The position numbers were made by a program, and so were the translations under genes. Positions 11,948 through 23,683 of a stretch of DNA of 64,000 nucleotides are shown here, piece by piece (within the stretch, counting starts at the first letter, position 1; each line of letters starts with the position of its first letter). The notes under the pieces were generated by a model. It ran no database searches. It was given only the letters and a program-made list of their open reading frames with translations, and was not told where the DNA came from. Source of the DNA: Moniliella sp. 'wahieum'. Its lineage: Eukaryota > Basidiomycota > Moniliellomycetes > Moniliellales > Moniliellaceae. The DNA is taken from assembly GCA_003971905.1 (NCBI GenBank), contig RSEE01000022.1:186001-250000 (forward strand), written 5' to 3'.

Positions 11948-13969
11948 ATGGCCGCACTCCATCCCAGCCCCAGCATCGACAGCTTCTGCTCCGCCGTCCC
12001 TCGCTCTCCCCCAGCGACCCGCCCCGGCCCTCTGCCCCCTGCCCCTCTGCCCCCTCTGCCCCTCCGCCCCCCCCATCCCCCATGCCACGCCGCCCACGCC
12101 GGCGCCCCGCCTCGCCCATCCCGCTCCCGCGGACGACTGGGCTCTCGTGTCCCAGCTGACCACCCCCTCGCGCCGCGTCTCTCTCCCGCCCCTTCCTGCC
12201 GACCCCCTCGCCCACTCTCTGCCCAAGCCGGGCTCGGACCCCGTCTCGGCCGCCAGCAACCGGGTGGGTGCGCGGGCAGGCGGTCTTGCCCCCCTCTCTG
12301 CTGGAGCAGCGCATCTCGGCGTTGATCGGGTCCTCCTCCGAAGTCTCCTTGCCCGTATTTAACGATCCCTTTGGCGAGACGGCTGGTGTGCCGCTCCCCG
12401 CTCACCAGCCCGACGTCGCACACCTCGGCCTCGGTCCGTTCCGCGCGCTCGAACCGATCGCGCACGTCCCTCGCCTCGTTTCTCTTGCCTTCTTCCCTTC
12501 GCTTCCGGCGCAAGTCCCGGCAGCCGTCCAACGCGCTTCCGCCGCTCGCTGCCACCGCCGGCGCCCACTGCAGGTCCACCATCACCATCGCTTCCACCGC
12601 CGCGTCCGATTCGGCATCGGCTTCGCCCTCGGCATCTGGATCGGCATCGGTCTCTGCCGCGGCGCTGGCACCGGCCTCGGCATCCTCGCCTGCGCTCCCA
12701 GTCCCGCTCCCGGACCACTGTACACTGACGCGCGGCGGGAGCGGCGCAACGCGCTGTACGCCCGTGGTGGAAGGCGCGGTGGTGCATTCGGCGCCAGCCT
12801 CGGCTCGTACCTCGGCCGAACGCGAGACGCGCGCGACGGCACAGGCGTGCTGGCGCCGCGGGTGTACCAGTACGTGCCGCCTCCGCCCGAGCGGCACGGC
12901 AAGGAGAAGGTGGTGACTACCTACACGATTCCCGAGGGCCATGTGGGCAACTTGACCGCGGCGCAAGAGACGGCGCTGGCGCAGTTCGTCTTGGGTCTCC
13001 ACACTCAGGGGGAGCTGCGGCCATTCCCGACGCCGGCGGACCCCGTGTACCCGCTGCGGTGATCCGACCGGACGCGGTCCCGGACGCGCCCCCGGCGCCT
13101 GCTGGGGTGGAGCTAACGCCGCCGCCGCCAGCCGACGTTGAGGCGCGCGGCGGGCCGCCGTGTCTCGCGACACAGCAACGCATCCACCTGCTTCGCTGGC
13201 TGCGTGCGCGCGATTGGAACGTGCCCGCTGCGATGGACATGTACCGCCGTGCGCACCGGTGGAAGTACACGTCGCCGGCGGATGCGAGTGCGGCGGCGAT
13301 TGAGGCCGAGGTCGGCGTGCCGCCGTTGGATTTGGAGCACAAGTTGGCCCATGGCTGGACCTGGCCCGAGGCTGGCTTTGTTGCCCACCATGGCTGGCGC
13401 ATGTATTTCCACAAAACCGACAAGCTCGGTCGTCCGATCTTGATCCAGGACTTGGCCCAGATCGATACTGCGGCCATCTTTGGGCGCGTGACCGGCGCAG
13501 AGATTGTGACCAACTTTGCGGTCACGCTCGAGGCGGCGATCCGGTACCAGTATGCGTGTGCGTCGGCGCAGGTGCCGCGCACGGTGGAGGACAACTTGAT
13601 GATCATCAACGTCCAAGGCTTGGGGCTCAGCACGTTCTGGGCCATGAAGAACGAACTGCAGACGCTCCTGGCGCTGTTGGACAAACTTTCCCGAGCTCTC
13701 GGGCCGCGTGCAAATCATCAATGCACCCTGGGTGTTTGCCACCATGTTCAATTACATCAAGGCCTGGCTGCCCGCCGCGACGCGCGACAAGATCGATATC
13801 AAGGGCAGCGACTATGCGCGCACGCTGCGCGAATGGATCGCGCCCGATGCCCTGCCCGCTCCTTGGGCGGCTCCTGCACGTGCGGCGACCATGCGTGTGC
13901 GTGGGACGGCGCGCAGACCCAGCGCGCCGCCGCGGCCGTGGCCAGCGTCGCGTCCTTGGGCAGCGGCCT

Positions 13970-14002
<33 letters not shown>

Positions 14003-14237
14003 GTCCGGCTTGGCACTGGCCACGCCGCTGACGACACCAGGCGCCTCGTCGGCCGCCCTGGCGGCCATGGGCACCGACACGGCCAAGGCCGGCACGCTGC
14101 CTGCCACCCAGTTTGAGACGCTCGCCTTGCCGCCCGTGCCGGGGGGGCTGTGCACGGTGACGAATGCCGGGCCGTGGCCGCGGACGTATGGCGGGTACCA
14201 GCACCTGCGCTTTGGCCCGAGCTTGGTGGCGCACTGA
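11948..14237 (+). CDS. SEC14-like phosphatidylinositol-transfer (CRAL-TRIO) protein
   Basis: Predicted lipid-binding protein of the SEC14 superfamily, which moves or presents phosphatidylinositol and related lipids at membranes. The ATG at 11948 has a good context (CACCATGG). The first ~900 bp encode a Ser/Pro/Ala-rich, probably disordered region. A CRAL-TRIO_N-like helical part follows (about 12900-13260; LTAAQETALAQFVLGL, LLRWLRARDWNVPAAMDMYR), then the CRAL-TRIO lobe (about 13370-13860; GRPILIQDL, NLMIINVQGLGLSTFW, VQIINAPWVFATMFNYIK, LGGSCTCG). The tail has a Gly-Ser run and ends TYGGYQHLRFGPSLVAH. The frame must be corrected near 13058, 13684 and 13862, plus several points in the N-terminal part; the last two compensate each other. 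A long N-terminal extension sets it apart from the ~300-residue yeast SEC14. Confidence 0.8.
13971..14012 (+). repeat. hexanucleotide GGCTCG microsatellite coding Gly-Ser
   Basis: GGGCTC units repeat in the SEC14-like gene and encode an alternating Gly-Ser linker after the lipid-binding domain. Such an in-frame repeat can change length without breaking the frame. Confidence 0.85.
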
Positions 14238-14442
14238 GTGGGAGCACTGGTGGAGGAGGAGGGTTATGGTACTGGTACTGGTGCTGGTACGGAGGATTGA
14301 CGACGACGCACATATAGGATGGACGCGATGCATACAATCATTTGAGTTGGATGGGAAGAACCCCAGTGGGGGTTAGTAAGATCGAAGAGTGTGGTGTGAT
14401 GCTGATGGATAGCCGCGCCCTGGGCAGCAGCCACGCGCAGGT

Positions 14443-14463
14443 CACATGTCACATGTCACATGT
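14443..14463. repeat. ACATGT heptamer repeat, three units
   Basis: ACATGT-C repeated three times with exact 7-bp spacing. Looser CACATG-containing units continue to about 14515. Confidence 0.8.
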
Positions 14464-14738
14464 GGCTGTCACATGCCCTGACAGACATCCCATCACGTGC
14501 CACATCACATGTCGCATGGGGGCATGTCACCTGTCACCCGGTATCAACATACCAGCGCATCCCACACGCTCACCCGCCCGGCCTCTCGGCCTCGGCTGCT
14601 CTCCTCGCCCGCATCCAAGGATAGCACAAACGCCAGGCACCAGCCCCGCACCGCACCTGTGTGTGCGCAGCCGCCGCGGGGGCTGCCTGGCGCATGTCAC
14701 ACACGTCACAGCGCCATGCCATGCATGCCACCGCATGC

Positions 14739-14791
14739 ATCCCACATCCCACATCATGCATCCCACATCACACATCCCACATCCCACGCGG
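14739..14791. repeat. CATCCCA-type short tandem repeat
   Basis: CATCCCA and CATCACA units alternate, also with 7-bp or near 7-bp spacing. Confidence 0.65.
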
Positions 14792-15254
14792 GCCCCCAGG
14801 CGCAGTGTGAGCTTCGCACGGGCGGTGGCGGGGTGCTGCTGCTGCATGCTGCATGCTGGGGGCTGGCCTGGGGCGGACCCGCACCGCCTGCACGCACGCT
14901 GCACCCCGCAGCCGCTGGGCGATGCATGGGGCGGGTGCTCCCGTGCGCGTGTCACGTGGCGTGCGTGGGCGCTGCTACACCCCCCGCAGCCACGCGCGCC
15001 GGCTGGGCTGCGGCGCTGCTCCCGCCTGCTGGGTGCCCAGCCTGGGCGCCCGCCCCGCTGCTGCGCCGCCACCTGCGATGCGTCAGCGTCACCGCCACCC
15101 CATCGGAGCACGCCGTCACGCGTCACAGCAGGCCGCCATGCAGGAGCAGCAGCCTGCCGGGCACCGCGCGGCACCCCCCCACCCCACCCCACCCCACCTT
15201 GCCCCACCCACACCTCCTGCCTGCTGCGCCTCCATCCTGCTCCGCCGCGCCCCC

Positions 15255-18200
15255 ATGGTCTTGCGCCGCCGCGCTCTCTCCAGCTCCGCCACCCTCTCCA
15301 GCACCGCCCCCCCCCCCCCACGCCTCCGCCGCCTCCCTCGCCCCCTCCAGCGCCTCCGCCGGCACCCCCGCCGCCCCCGCCGCCGCCCCCGCCTCCGCCT
15401 CCGACCACACCCGTCGCCCGCGCCGCCAAGCGCGCGGCGGCACCATCCTCGCCATCCTCAAGCATGCCACCCACGCCGCCCACCCGTCCCCCGCTCCCTC
15501 CGACCACCCGTCCCCCGCCCCTCTGCTGGCCCGCCGCAGACCCAGGGCGCAGGCCGCGGCCGCGATCGCCGCCTCCGCACCCTGCCTCTGGCTGGTTCCG
15601 CCGCGGCGTATGCCTCGGCCTCGGCCTCTGCCTCTGCCTCTGCCTCTGCTCCCGTCCGTCGCTCGCCCACCCCCATCACGCGTACTCCTCCCCCGCCTCC
15701 ACCCCGCCGGTAGCCCCAAAGCCCATGCCAGCGCACCCCGCCCCGTCCCCCTGCCCTTCCCCTTGCCCTACCCGCTGCCTCTGCTCTGCCTCCACCTCCA
15801 CCTCTACCCCCCGCGTGGCTGGCCAGGAGAGCACGCCCAGTGTGCTGGGACTCGGACTGGGCGTGGAGGAGCAGGCACCCAGCAGTGCGAGGACGAGGAG
15901 CGGCAGCCGCCGCTTCCCTACACGCCTCCGCCCCGCCCCGGGCTCCCGGCGACCAGCTTTGACTTTGAACGGCCCCGGCTGGCTCGATTCTCGGCCCTCG
16001 GGCGAGGCCGCCTACTCGCATGGATCCGCCTCGCCCCCGCTTGCCCCACCGTGGCTCGCCCGCCCGCCCGCCAATGCCGCCTTGGACACCGCCGCCCACC
16101 CGGACGCCGACCCGCTCGACCCCGAGACGGCTTTCCATTCGCCCCCGTCGCCCGTCGGCTCTGGCCACGTGCCGCTGCCACCGTCCGGCCCTGGTCCTGG
16201 CCCTGGTCCTGGTCATCATCATGGCATCTTCCCCTGCTGCGCGCCATCCTGGCAGTGGTGCCCGGGCCCCGTCCCAGCCTCGAGTCGGCGGGTACCCCCC
16301 CTTTTGCCCCATCCCCATCCTCACTCTTCTCTGCCGCCTGCCACCACTTCCACCCACCGCTCTCCCAGCCCCCCCGGCTCTCGCTCAGCTTCGACGCCAC
16401 GATCGAGCTCGGCCTCCCGGTCGGCTTCTGCCTCGCGCTCCCGCTCCCACATACGTACGCGTAGCCATTCCCGCGGCCGATCCGCCTCCCCCGCTACGTT
16501 GGCCGAACATCCCTCGCTCGCAATGGACCGCCCGCGCCGCCCCAACCGGTCGCATTTGCCCTTTCATCCCAAGAAGCGTGCTGCCCACGACACCCAGTCC
16601 CAACGTTCTCTTGATGCCGGGCTGACCAATGTGCTGGCCACTTCGTCCTCTGATACCTCCCTGCGCCCTGCTGCTGATGACGACGACGCTGGCTCCACCA
16701 CCCATCCCCCAATCACGATCACGGGTTCCGGATTCACTTGGGTGGATTGTTCAAAAAACATCATCACCGTCATCCTGCCCCTTCTTCTCACCACCATTCC
16801 CATCACCATCACAACTCCTCCCCTGGCCCTGTCCAAGCAGCACCGTCTCATTCTGTCTCAGCAAGCACAGCAGCGCATCTTCCGTCCCTCCCCTCTGTAC
16901 TGGATCCAGCACGCACCCCATCCCCAGCTCACCCTTCGGCCCACGATCCCCTCCGGTCCTCCACATCGCTCCCTACCCCTCCGGGAACGAATCAACCTGT
17001 CCCGGCCTCGCCTGGGCTCGAAGTGGGGGGGCCCTGGCCATTCTTTGCCCCGGCCCACCCCTACACCCTGCCGCCTGGGTCCAGTAGTCCAGCAGCCCCC
17101 TCGGCTCCCATCGCACATGAGAGCAGCTTTATTCCCGCTCGCCCGGCTCGCCCCGGCTCCTGGCAGCCGCGCCGCCAGCAACGATCGACCTCCGCTTTGA
17201 TCCCAACGACGTGACTGCCTTTGTGGATCCCCACCGGCTGTCTCGACCCTCGTCCCCATCTCGGTCTCGCTCCACCTCGCGTCCACCCCGGTCTGGATCT
17301 ACGTCGCGTGCGCCGTCGCGCGCATCCCCGCCCCGACTGCCCTCCCAGCCCGTTTCCCGCGCCGCCTCGCCCATCATTCGGGTCCAGCTCCTGTGGTGCA
17401 AGAGGAAGATAAGATGGGCAAACCAGGGCCGTCGGTCCCTGCCTCATCGCGAATAGGTAGGCCATTGAAGGGGCTGCGCTCTCACTCAGACACACGTGGT
17501 ATGCGCGGCTCCCCGTTCCTTCCTACTTTCCCTCCATTTGGCATTCCTCCCAGCAAGAAGTCCATCCCCTGCCCCCACTTCCACCCCCACGCCCACGCCC
17601 ACGCCCCCGCCCCCTGCGCCGCCTCCCCACCCATCGTGCCGCCGAGTCGGTACTGCAACGCCCACCTATTCAGCCCCTTGCCACCCCACACGGCCCCCCG
17701 CAGTCCAATCCTTTCTGGCCTCCAGGCCGATTCCGCGTCGGACGCGCTCCTTCCCGAGCGCGGCAGGGTTCGATCTCTGGCTCTGGCACCGGTTCGGTGT
17801 CGGGTTCGGGCTCGGTGTTGGCCGCTGCGTCGTGGTCCGCCCCGGACAGTTGGGCGGTCAATCCGCCTTCGCCCCCCTCGTTGAGCTCGCGACGAGAGGA
17901 GGAAGAAGAGGAAACGTGGATGCGCTACTGGACAGCAACACAGTGCTCCGGCTCAGTTCATTCCACCGGTAGTCTCGCCCGTGGCTGGGAGCGAAGAGAC
18001 GCCGGTCACTGCGCCCCCGCGCGGCCCGAACAATTGGATGGGCACCGGATTCCTGGGCTGTTCAAGCGGAAGGCGGAGGGTCGGAACCGGGCGAGGAAAG
18101 GTCTTCTTCCTCCCTCGACACGGTTTCTACCCCGCAAGAGAAGGAGGCCGAATGCGCGCCAACGGAATGGCTCCCAGCCCGCAGCTCCTCCCCCGACTCG

Positions 18201-21200
18201 TTTTCGACCCATCGTGGCTCGGTGGCCACCTTGGGGCCGGACCTAGGTGGCGGGCGGCACAGGTCCGACTCGGCCTCGGTTCTGCCCGCTCCGTCGCCCG
18301 AATCTTCCACCTTCTCCCTCATTCGTCCTGCCACCGATCGGCCGCACCACACGCAGTCCATCCGTTCGGTCCAGTCGGGCCATTCGACGCATTCGAACCA
18401 CTCGGGCCACTCTGGCACCTCGCAGCACCCGGCCTCGACTAAGAAACCTGCGCCGCGAAACGCGCGCGGTGGGCGGCGGGTTGGCAGCCGCGTCGGGCGC
18501 GGTGGGCACCGCAGCGTCCCTGTTTGGCGGTTGCGCAACAACCCGCCCGCGTGGCTGTGCTCGGCCGGTACGGCCACCATCACCATCGTGAGCCAGCCAA
18601 GGAAGCGCCTATCGTCGACCCGCCTTCCCGCTACGCTTCTCCCGCGCCCGCGTCGCCGCGCCGGCGTACTGGGGCAACCAGCACCCTCTCGGGTCTCCCC
18701 GAGACGGCGGTACCTCATTATGCGTGGATGTTGGGCTCGCGCGAGCGAACGGGCAGTCCGTCCATTGCGTCGCACCACTCTTCGTTGGCGCCGCCGCCGG
18801 CGGCGCCGCCTGCGGCGCGCCCTTTTCCAGCCCTGGTTCGGCTGCCGTGTCGGGCATGTGGGCGGACGAAGCAGGCGGCGGATCGGATCTCTTGTCGGTC
18901 TACCGGCATGTGGTTGTGGCAAGCGAGCCGGCTCGGCGCTTGGGCTTGACGCGACCCAGTGTGGCCACGGGCGCCACGACCACCACCACCTCCACCTCCT
19001 CGGGCGAGAGGCCAAGGCGCATTTGGTCCGCATCTGGCTCCCCGACGGTTCCTTCACCACCTTGGGTCTTACCCCGCAGACCACCGTCCAGGAACCAAGG
19101 CGATTTTGACCCGCAAACCCTCGTTCTGGTCCTTGGGCAATTCGTTCCGCTTGTTCGTGTGGGACAAGGGTGCTGGTACGTCCTCGATATCCCCTGCCTC
19201 CCTGTTGCTTGATCCAGCTGGTCCTGGTGTGTGGCGCATGTCTGACCTGACCTGACCCGGGGTTGCGTTTGCCAGAGCGTCCCTTGGGTCCCAACGAGCG
19301 GCCGGCGGTGATGCAGCGCCGCCGTCTCATGCAGGCTGGCTACACGGACGCCGATGGGTTGGAGGAGATTGGCAAGGACGACTTGTCCTACTTTCTCAAG
19401 TTTATCTACCGGCCCGATTTTGTGCCGACGTTTGACTCGGACAGCTTTGGCAACGATCCCGCCCGCTACGCCAACCTGGACCTTCACGCACGCAACTTGG
19501 AGATGGTGCCCTCTTTCTCTACAAGCATGCTGACTGGATCCTGTCGCTCGACCTGTCTGGCAACCCGATCCCCGACGTGCCAGCGGACTTTGTTCAAATG
19601 TGCACCCACCTTCGCCACCTGACCTTGACCAACTTGGCGCTCAAGCGCATCCCAGCTGGTGTGCGCGTCTCTGCCTCCCTCACCCACCTCGACGTGAGCA
19701 ACAACCGTATCCTCCGCCTCGAGCCGTCGCTGGAGGAGTGCCAAAATTTGTGCTCGATCAAGGCGCAGAACAACCGGTTGTACCAGCTGCCATCGTGGGT
19801 GGCCAACGTTGACTCGCTTCGCACCCTCCATTTGTCCAACAACCGCTTTGATGTGCTGCCGCCCGTGGTGACCCAGTTGCGCAACTTGGCCGATCTGGAC
19901 GTGTCGTTCAACAACCTCCATACGCTGCCTCCCGAGATGGCCAACCTGGCCAACCTGGAGCACCTCAAGGTGGTGGGCAACTCGTTGGAACGCTTGCCGG
20001 ACCAGATGGCGCAGTTGGGCAATCTGCAAACGATTGATCTGCGCCGCAACTTGGTGCACGACGTGTCGATCCTGTTTGCCATGCCGCGGGTGAATGTGGT
20101 GAAATGCGAGCACAATCAGATCCGCCACTTTGAAGCCACGTTGGGCGCCAAGATGCGGATTCTGGAAGTGGGGCAGAACCCAATGACCAAGGTCTCTCTC
20201 GGTGCCTTGTCCGCCTCGGACCTCACCAGCCTCAACTTGAGCTCCACCAACATGGCTCGCTTGGACGAGGGCTTGTTCCGCCTGCTGCCTTCGCTCACCG
20301 AGCTCGTTTTGGACCGCAACCAATTCGTCACCCTGCCCGATTCCTTGGGCCAGCTGACCAACCTGGTCGTCTTTAGCGTCAGTAACAACAACTTGGTCGC
20401 CCTGCCCGATTCGATTGGCAACCTGCGCAACTTGACCCGGCTCAACATTCAGAACAACAACCTCAAACATCTGCCCGCTTCCATTTGGCACTGCGCCGCC
20501 CTGTACCGTCTCAACGTCACGTCCAACTTGCTCGAAGCCTTTCCTGCCCCGCCGGCTACGCCCTTGGCCCCAGCGCTGGCCGCGTCGGAGACCACGTCGC
20601 TGCTGCCGGGCACCAGCTCTGCTTCGGGCACCAGCACCTCGGCCACAACGTCGGATGCTAGCCGCCAAGGCTCGGTGGGCTCGACGCTGCCGTCATCAAT
20701 GGCGACGACGGTGCTGCCGCCGCTGGCATGCAGTTTGCGCCAATTGCGCCTGGCGGACAACCATGTGGCAGACGATGTGTTTACGATTTTGCGCTTGTTT
20801 ACCGAGCTCGAGGTGCTCAACTTGAGCTTCAACGAGATTTACGAAGTGCCGAGCCACACGTTATCCGCCCACACGCGGCTGCAGGAACTGTACTTGTCTG
20901 GCAACAGTTTGACCAGTGTGCCGGAAGACTTGCTGGGCCTGCCTGACCTGCGCATCCTCTTCCTCAATGGCAACAAGCTCCAGACGCTCCCGGCCGAGCT
21001 GGGGCACATGACGGCTGGTCAAGCTCGACGTGGGCAACAACAACCTCAAGTACAATGTGGCGAATTGGACGTACGATTGGAACTGGAACAACAACCCCGA
21101 CTTGCGCTACCTCAACTTGAGTGGCAACAAGCGCTTTGAGATCAACTCCAAGTTCATCACCCTCTATGGCCGCCGGCAAAACATTACCGACTTTAGCAAC

Positions 21201-23544
21201 GTGCGCTCTCTCCGCGTCTTGGGCCTGATGGACGTGACGGTGGCCACGAGCTCGACGCCGGACGATGTGATGAACCGACGGGTGCGCACCTCTCTCTCCA
21301 AAGTCAACCGTCTGTCGTATGGAATTGCCGATGCGCTGGGCGAGCGCGACTCGCTGCACACGGTGGATGTGGTGGTGCCGGATTTCCGCAAGCGCGATGG
21401 ACAGGAGGCGTTGCTGGGCTTGTTTGCGGGCCGGGGCACGGATGCGAGTGGGGGCAGCAAGATTGCCCGCTTCATGGCCGAGGGCTTGTCGGTGCAGTTG
21501 GAAAAACAACTCATGTTGTTGGACGCCGATCCCGAGGGCGGCACAGTGGAAGATTGTCTGCGCCGGTCGTTTCTCTATCTCAACTCGCTCTTTGCCCAGC
21601 TCATCTCGGACGAACATAAGCGCCGCACCTCGGACGCGCGCGTGCACGCACTGGAAACCCGCTTGCCCATCAACCGGTCCGACCTCACCTCGCTGCCCGA
21701 GTGGACCGAGGGTTGCTCGGCCGTGGTGGCCTACTTGACGGACGCACGTTGTACATTGCCAATGCGGGCGATGCGCTGGCCGTGCTGAGCCACACAGGCG
21801 GGCAGGCAGAGCTGCTGGGCCACAAGCACGAGCCCTTTGACCGCGACGAGACACAACGAATTCGCACGGCGGAAGGGTGGGTGTCGCTGCGCGGGTGCGT
21901 GAACGATGTACTGGACGTGTCGCGTGGGTTTGGGTACTATCATCTGTTCCCGGTGGTCAATGCGGCACCAGCGGTACGCAAGGTCGTCTTGGCTGATTCG
22001 GACGAATTTTTGATCTTGGCCAACCGTCTCTATGGCAGTTCCTCTCCTACCAGACCGCCGTCGACATTGCGCGCATGGAACGCGACGACCCGATGAACGC
22101 GGCGCAGCGCCTGCGCGACCTGGCCATCTCCTACGGCGGCGACGAGAGCATCATGGTGATGATCTTGTCGGTGGCGGATCTATTTGGCCACGGCCGGGCC
22201 AAGCGACCGGACTGGCCACGTCCGACACGGATGGCATGCGGCGCAAACGGTTTGGCGAATCGCTGGGCGGGAGTTTGCCCGCGGACCGCAACTTGGCTCG
22301 GTTGGAGCGCGAAGTGGCGCCGCCCATTGGCCAGATCGCACTCGTGTTTACCGACATTCAAAATTCCACCCGCTTATGGGAGACCAACTCGGGCATGCAC
22401 ACCGCTATGCGCATCCACAACTCGCTCCTTCGTCGTCAACTGCGCGTCGTGGCCGGGTTTGAAAGTAAGGTCGAAGGCGATGGGATGATGGTACGTCTGG
22501 GTTCCCATGGGCGCTTGGCGCTTCCTTTGTGCACGCATGTGGTCGGCCGATTTTCTGACTGGGATCTCTCTTTTTTTGTTTCTGGGACTTTAGGCTAGCT
22601 TTTCGAGCGTGTCGGCTGCGCTGTTGTGGTGCTTTAATGTGCAAATGCTTCTTCTGAAAGAGGATTGGCCTCAAGAGCTGCTTGAGAGCGAGGAGGGCAA
22701 GGAGGTACGCGACGAGGAGGGTAACGTGATTTACCGTGGCCTTCGGCTCCGGATGGGCATTCATTGGGGAAGTCCGGTGTGTGAGCCCGACCCGATTACG
22801 GGGCGGATGGACTACTTTGGTCCGATGGTCAACCGGGCCGCGCGGATTCAGAGTGCGGCGCGCGGCGGGCAAATTTTTGTGAGCCAGGACGTGGTGCAAG
22901 AACTGACGGACACGATGGGCGCCTTGGACTCGACCAACCCGGCGCGGACGGAAGAGGAGGAGGTGGGACACCAGGCCAGTCGCGACGTGACCTTGCTCCG
23001 CCGGATGGGATTCGGCATCAAGGAAATTGGCTTCCGTCGGCTCAAGGGACTGGAGAGTCCCGAGCTGCTGTACAATGTGTACCCGAGCGCGATTGCCGGG
23101 CGGCTGCTGCACGATCCGTCGCTACAGGACCCGGCGGTACCGTTGCGGGTGTTTGAACCGACGGTGTGCAGTTGCTGGACGCGCAGCAGGTGCGCCAGAT
23201 GGCGCTGTTGTGCGTGCGCATCGAGGCCTTGAGCGCCGGCCACGTATTTGCCGGCCTCGCGACGGACGAGGGCGGTGGCCTGCTCCCGGCCTGTAAGAGG
23301 TCCTTGATGGTCGAGCAAACAGCGACGGCGCAACCAGAGTTGCTCGTATGCGGGGTACGCGACGATGCATCGGACGAAGAGTTGGCGGTGGTGCTGGCCC
23401 AGGTTACCACTCGCCTGGCCAATGCGGCGAGCAAGATGACACTGGACTCGATGCTGGCCACGGCCGGCGCGGGCGCGGGACGGGCTGGGCGTGCCGCTTG
23501 CGGAGCTGCATGCGCTCGTCGCGCGGCTGCAGCGCCTGGGCTGA
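15255..23544 (+). CDS. CYR1: adenylyl cyclase (RA - LRR - PP2C-like - class III cyclase)
   Basis: Makes cAMP from ATP at the membrane; fungal orthologues act downstream of Ras and G-alpha. The N-terminal ~3.7 kb is low-complexity Pro/Ser/His-rich, so the start (ATG 15255) is a guess. A Ras-association domain lies at about 18996-19175 (HLVRIWLPDGSFTTLGL, FRLFVWDKGAG). A 100-bp intron (19176-19275, GTACGT...CCAG) precedes MQRRRLMQAGY. Leucine-rich repeats run 19540-21170 (many LxxLxLxxNxLxxLP units). A PP2C-like domain follows (LDGRTLYIANAGDALAVL, about 21715-22180), then the cyclase domain (about 22330-22910). The second intron is 22491-22593. Catalytic features are present: FTDIQNST, SKVEGD, MDYFGPMVNRAARIQ. 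Frame corrections are needed at about 19098, 19507, 21015, 21741, 22031, 22201 and 23173, several at shortened homopolymers. The C terminus reading LHALVARLQRLG ends at TGA 23542-23544. Confidence 0.9.
19176..19275 (+). other. intron in adenylyl cyclase gene
   Basis: GTACGT donor, repeated CTGACCTGAC branch-point-like sequence near 19243-19256, and TTTGCCAG acceptor. Its removal joins the Ras-association domain to the pre-LRR segment in frame. Confidence 0.8.
22491..22593 (+). other. intron inside the cyclase catalytic domain
   Basis: GTACGT donor, TTCTGACT branch point and GACTTTAG acceptor. It lies in phase 0 immediately after the codons for the metal-binding EGD motif; splicing joins VEGDGMM to ASFSSVSAALLWCF. 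Confidence 0.85.
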
Positions 23545-23683
23545 TTGAGCGCGCAAGATCTGGCCTGAACGCGCTGGTGCGACGGGCACGCTGCCGAGGC
23601 GAGGGGGGGATGAGGGGCTGGTGGAAGGCGAGAGATGTGGGGTTCTACTAGCTATGGGAGCCGCAGAAGGCTGTTTGGTTCCA

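Larger units (their letters stand above)
14238..15254. other. intergenic spacer with CACATG and CATCCCA repeats
   Basis: Between the SEC14-like stop and the adenylyl cyclase N terminus. Holds three ACATGT-C heptamers (14443-14463), scattered CACATG motifs, and a CATCCCA/CACATCC tract at about 14739-14791. Beyond 14800 the sequence is very GC-rich and open on several frames, so the true start of the next gene may lie inside it. Confidence 0.5.

Noticed and set aside
11857-13173. 438-codon minus-strand open frame
   Set aside because: It is antisense to the SEC14-like gene, strongly Arg/Gly/Ala-biased and without any domain; a GC-driven shadow.
14342-17200. 952-codon plus-strand open frame as one complete gene
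   Set aside because: Its first ~300 codons cover CACATG repeats and spacer sequence, and only later parts agree with the adenylyl cyclase N terminus. Treated as part of that gene.
18062-19330. 422-codon minus-strand open frame
   Set aside because: Antisense to the cyclase N-terminal region and Ras-association domain; composition is Arg-rich shadow sequence.
19484-20668. 394-codon minus-strand open frame with Val/Gln/His repeats
   Set aside because: The apparent repeats are the reverse complement of the leucine-rich repeats on the plus strand.
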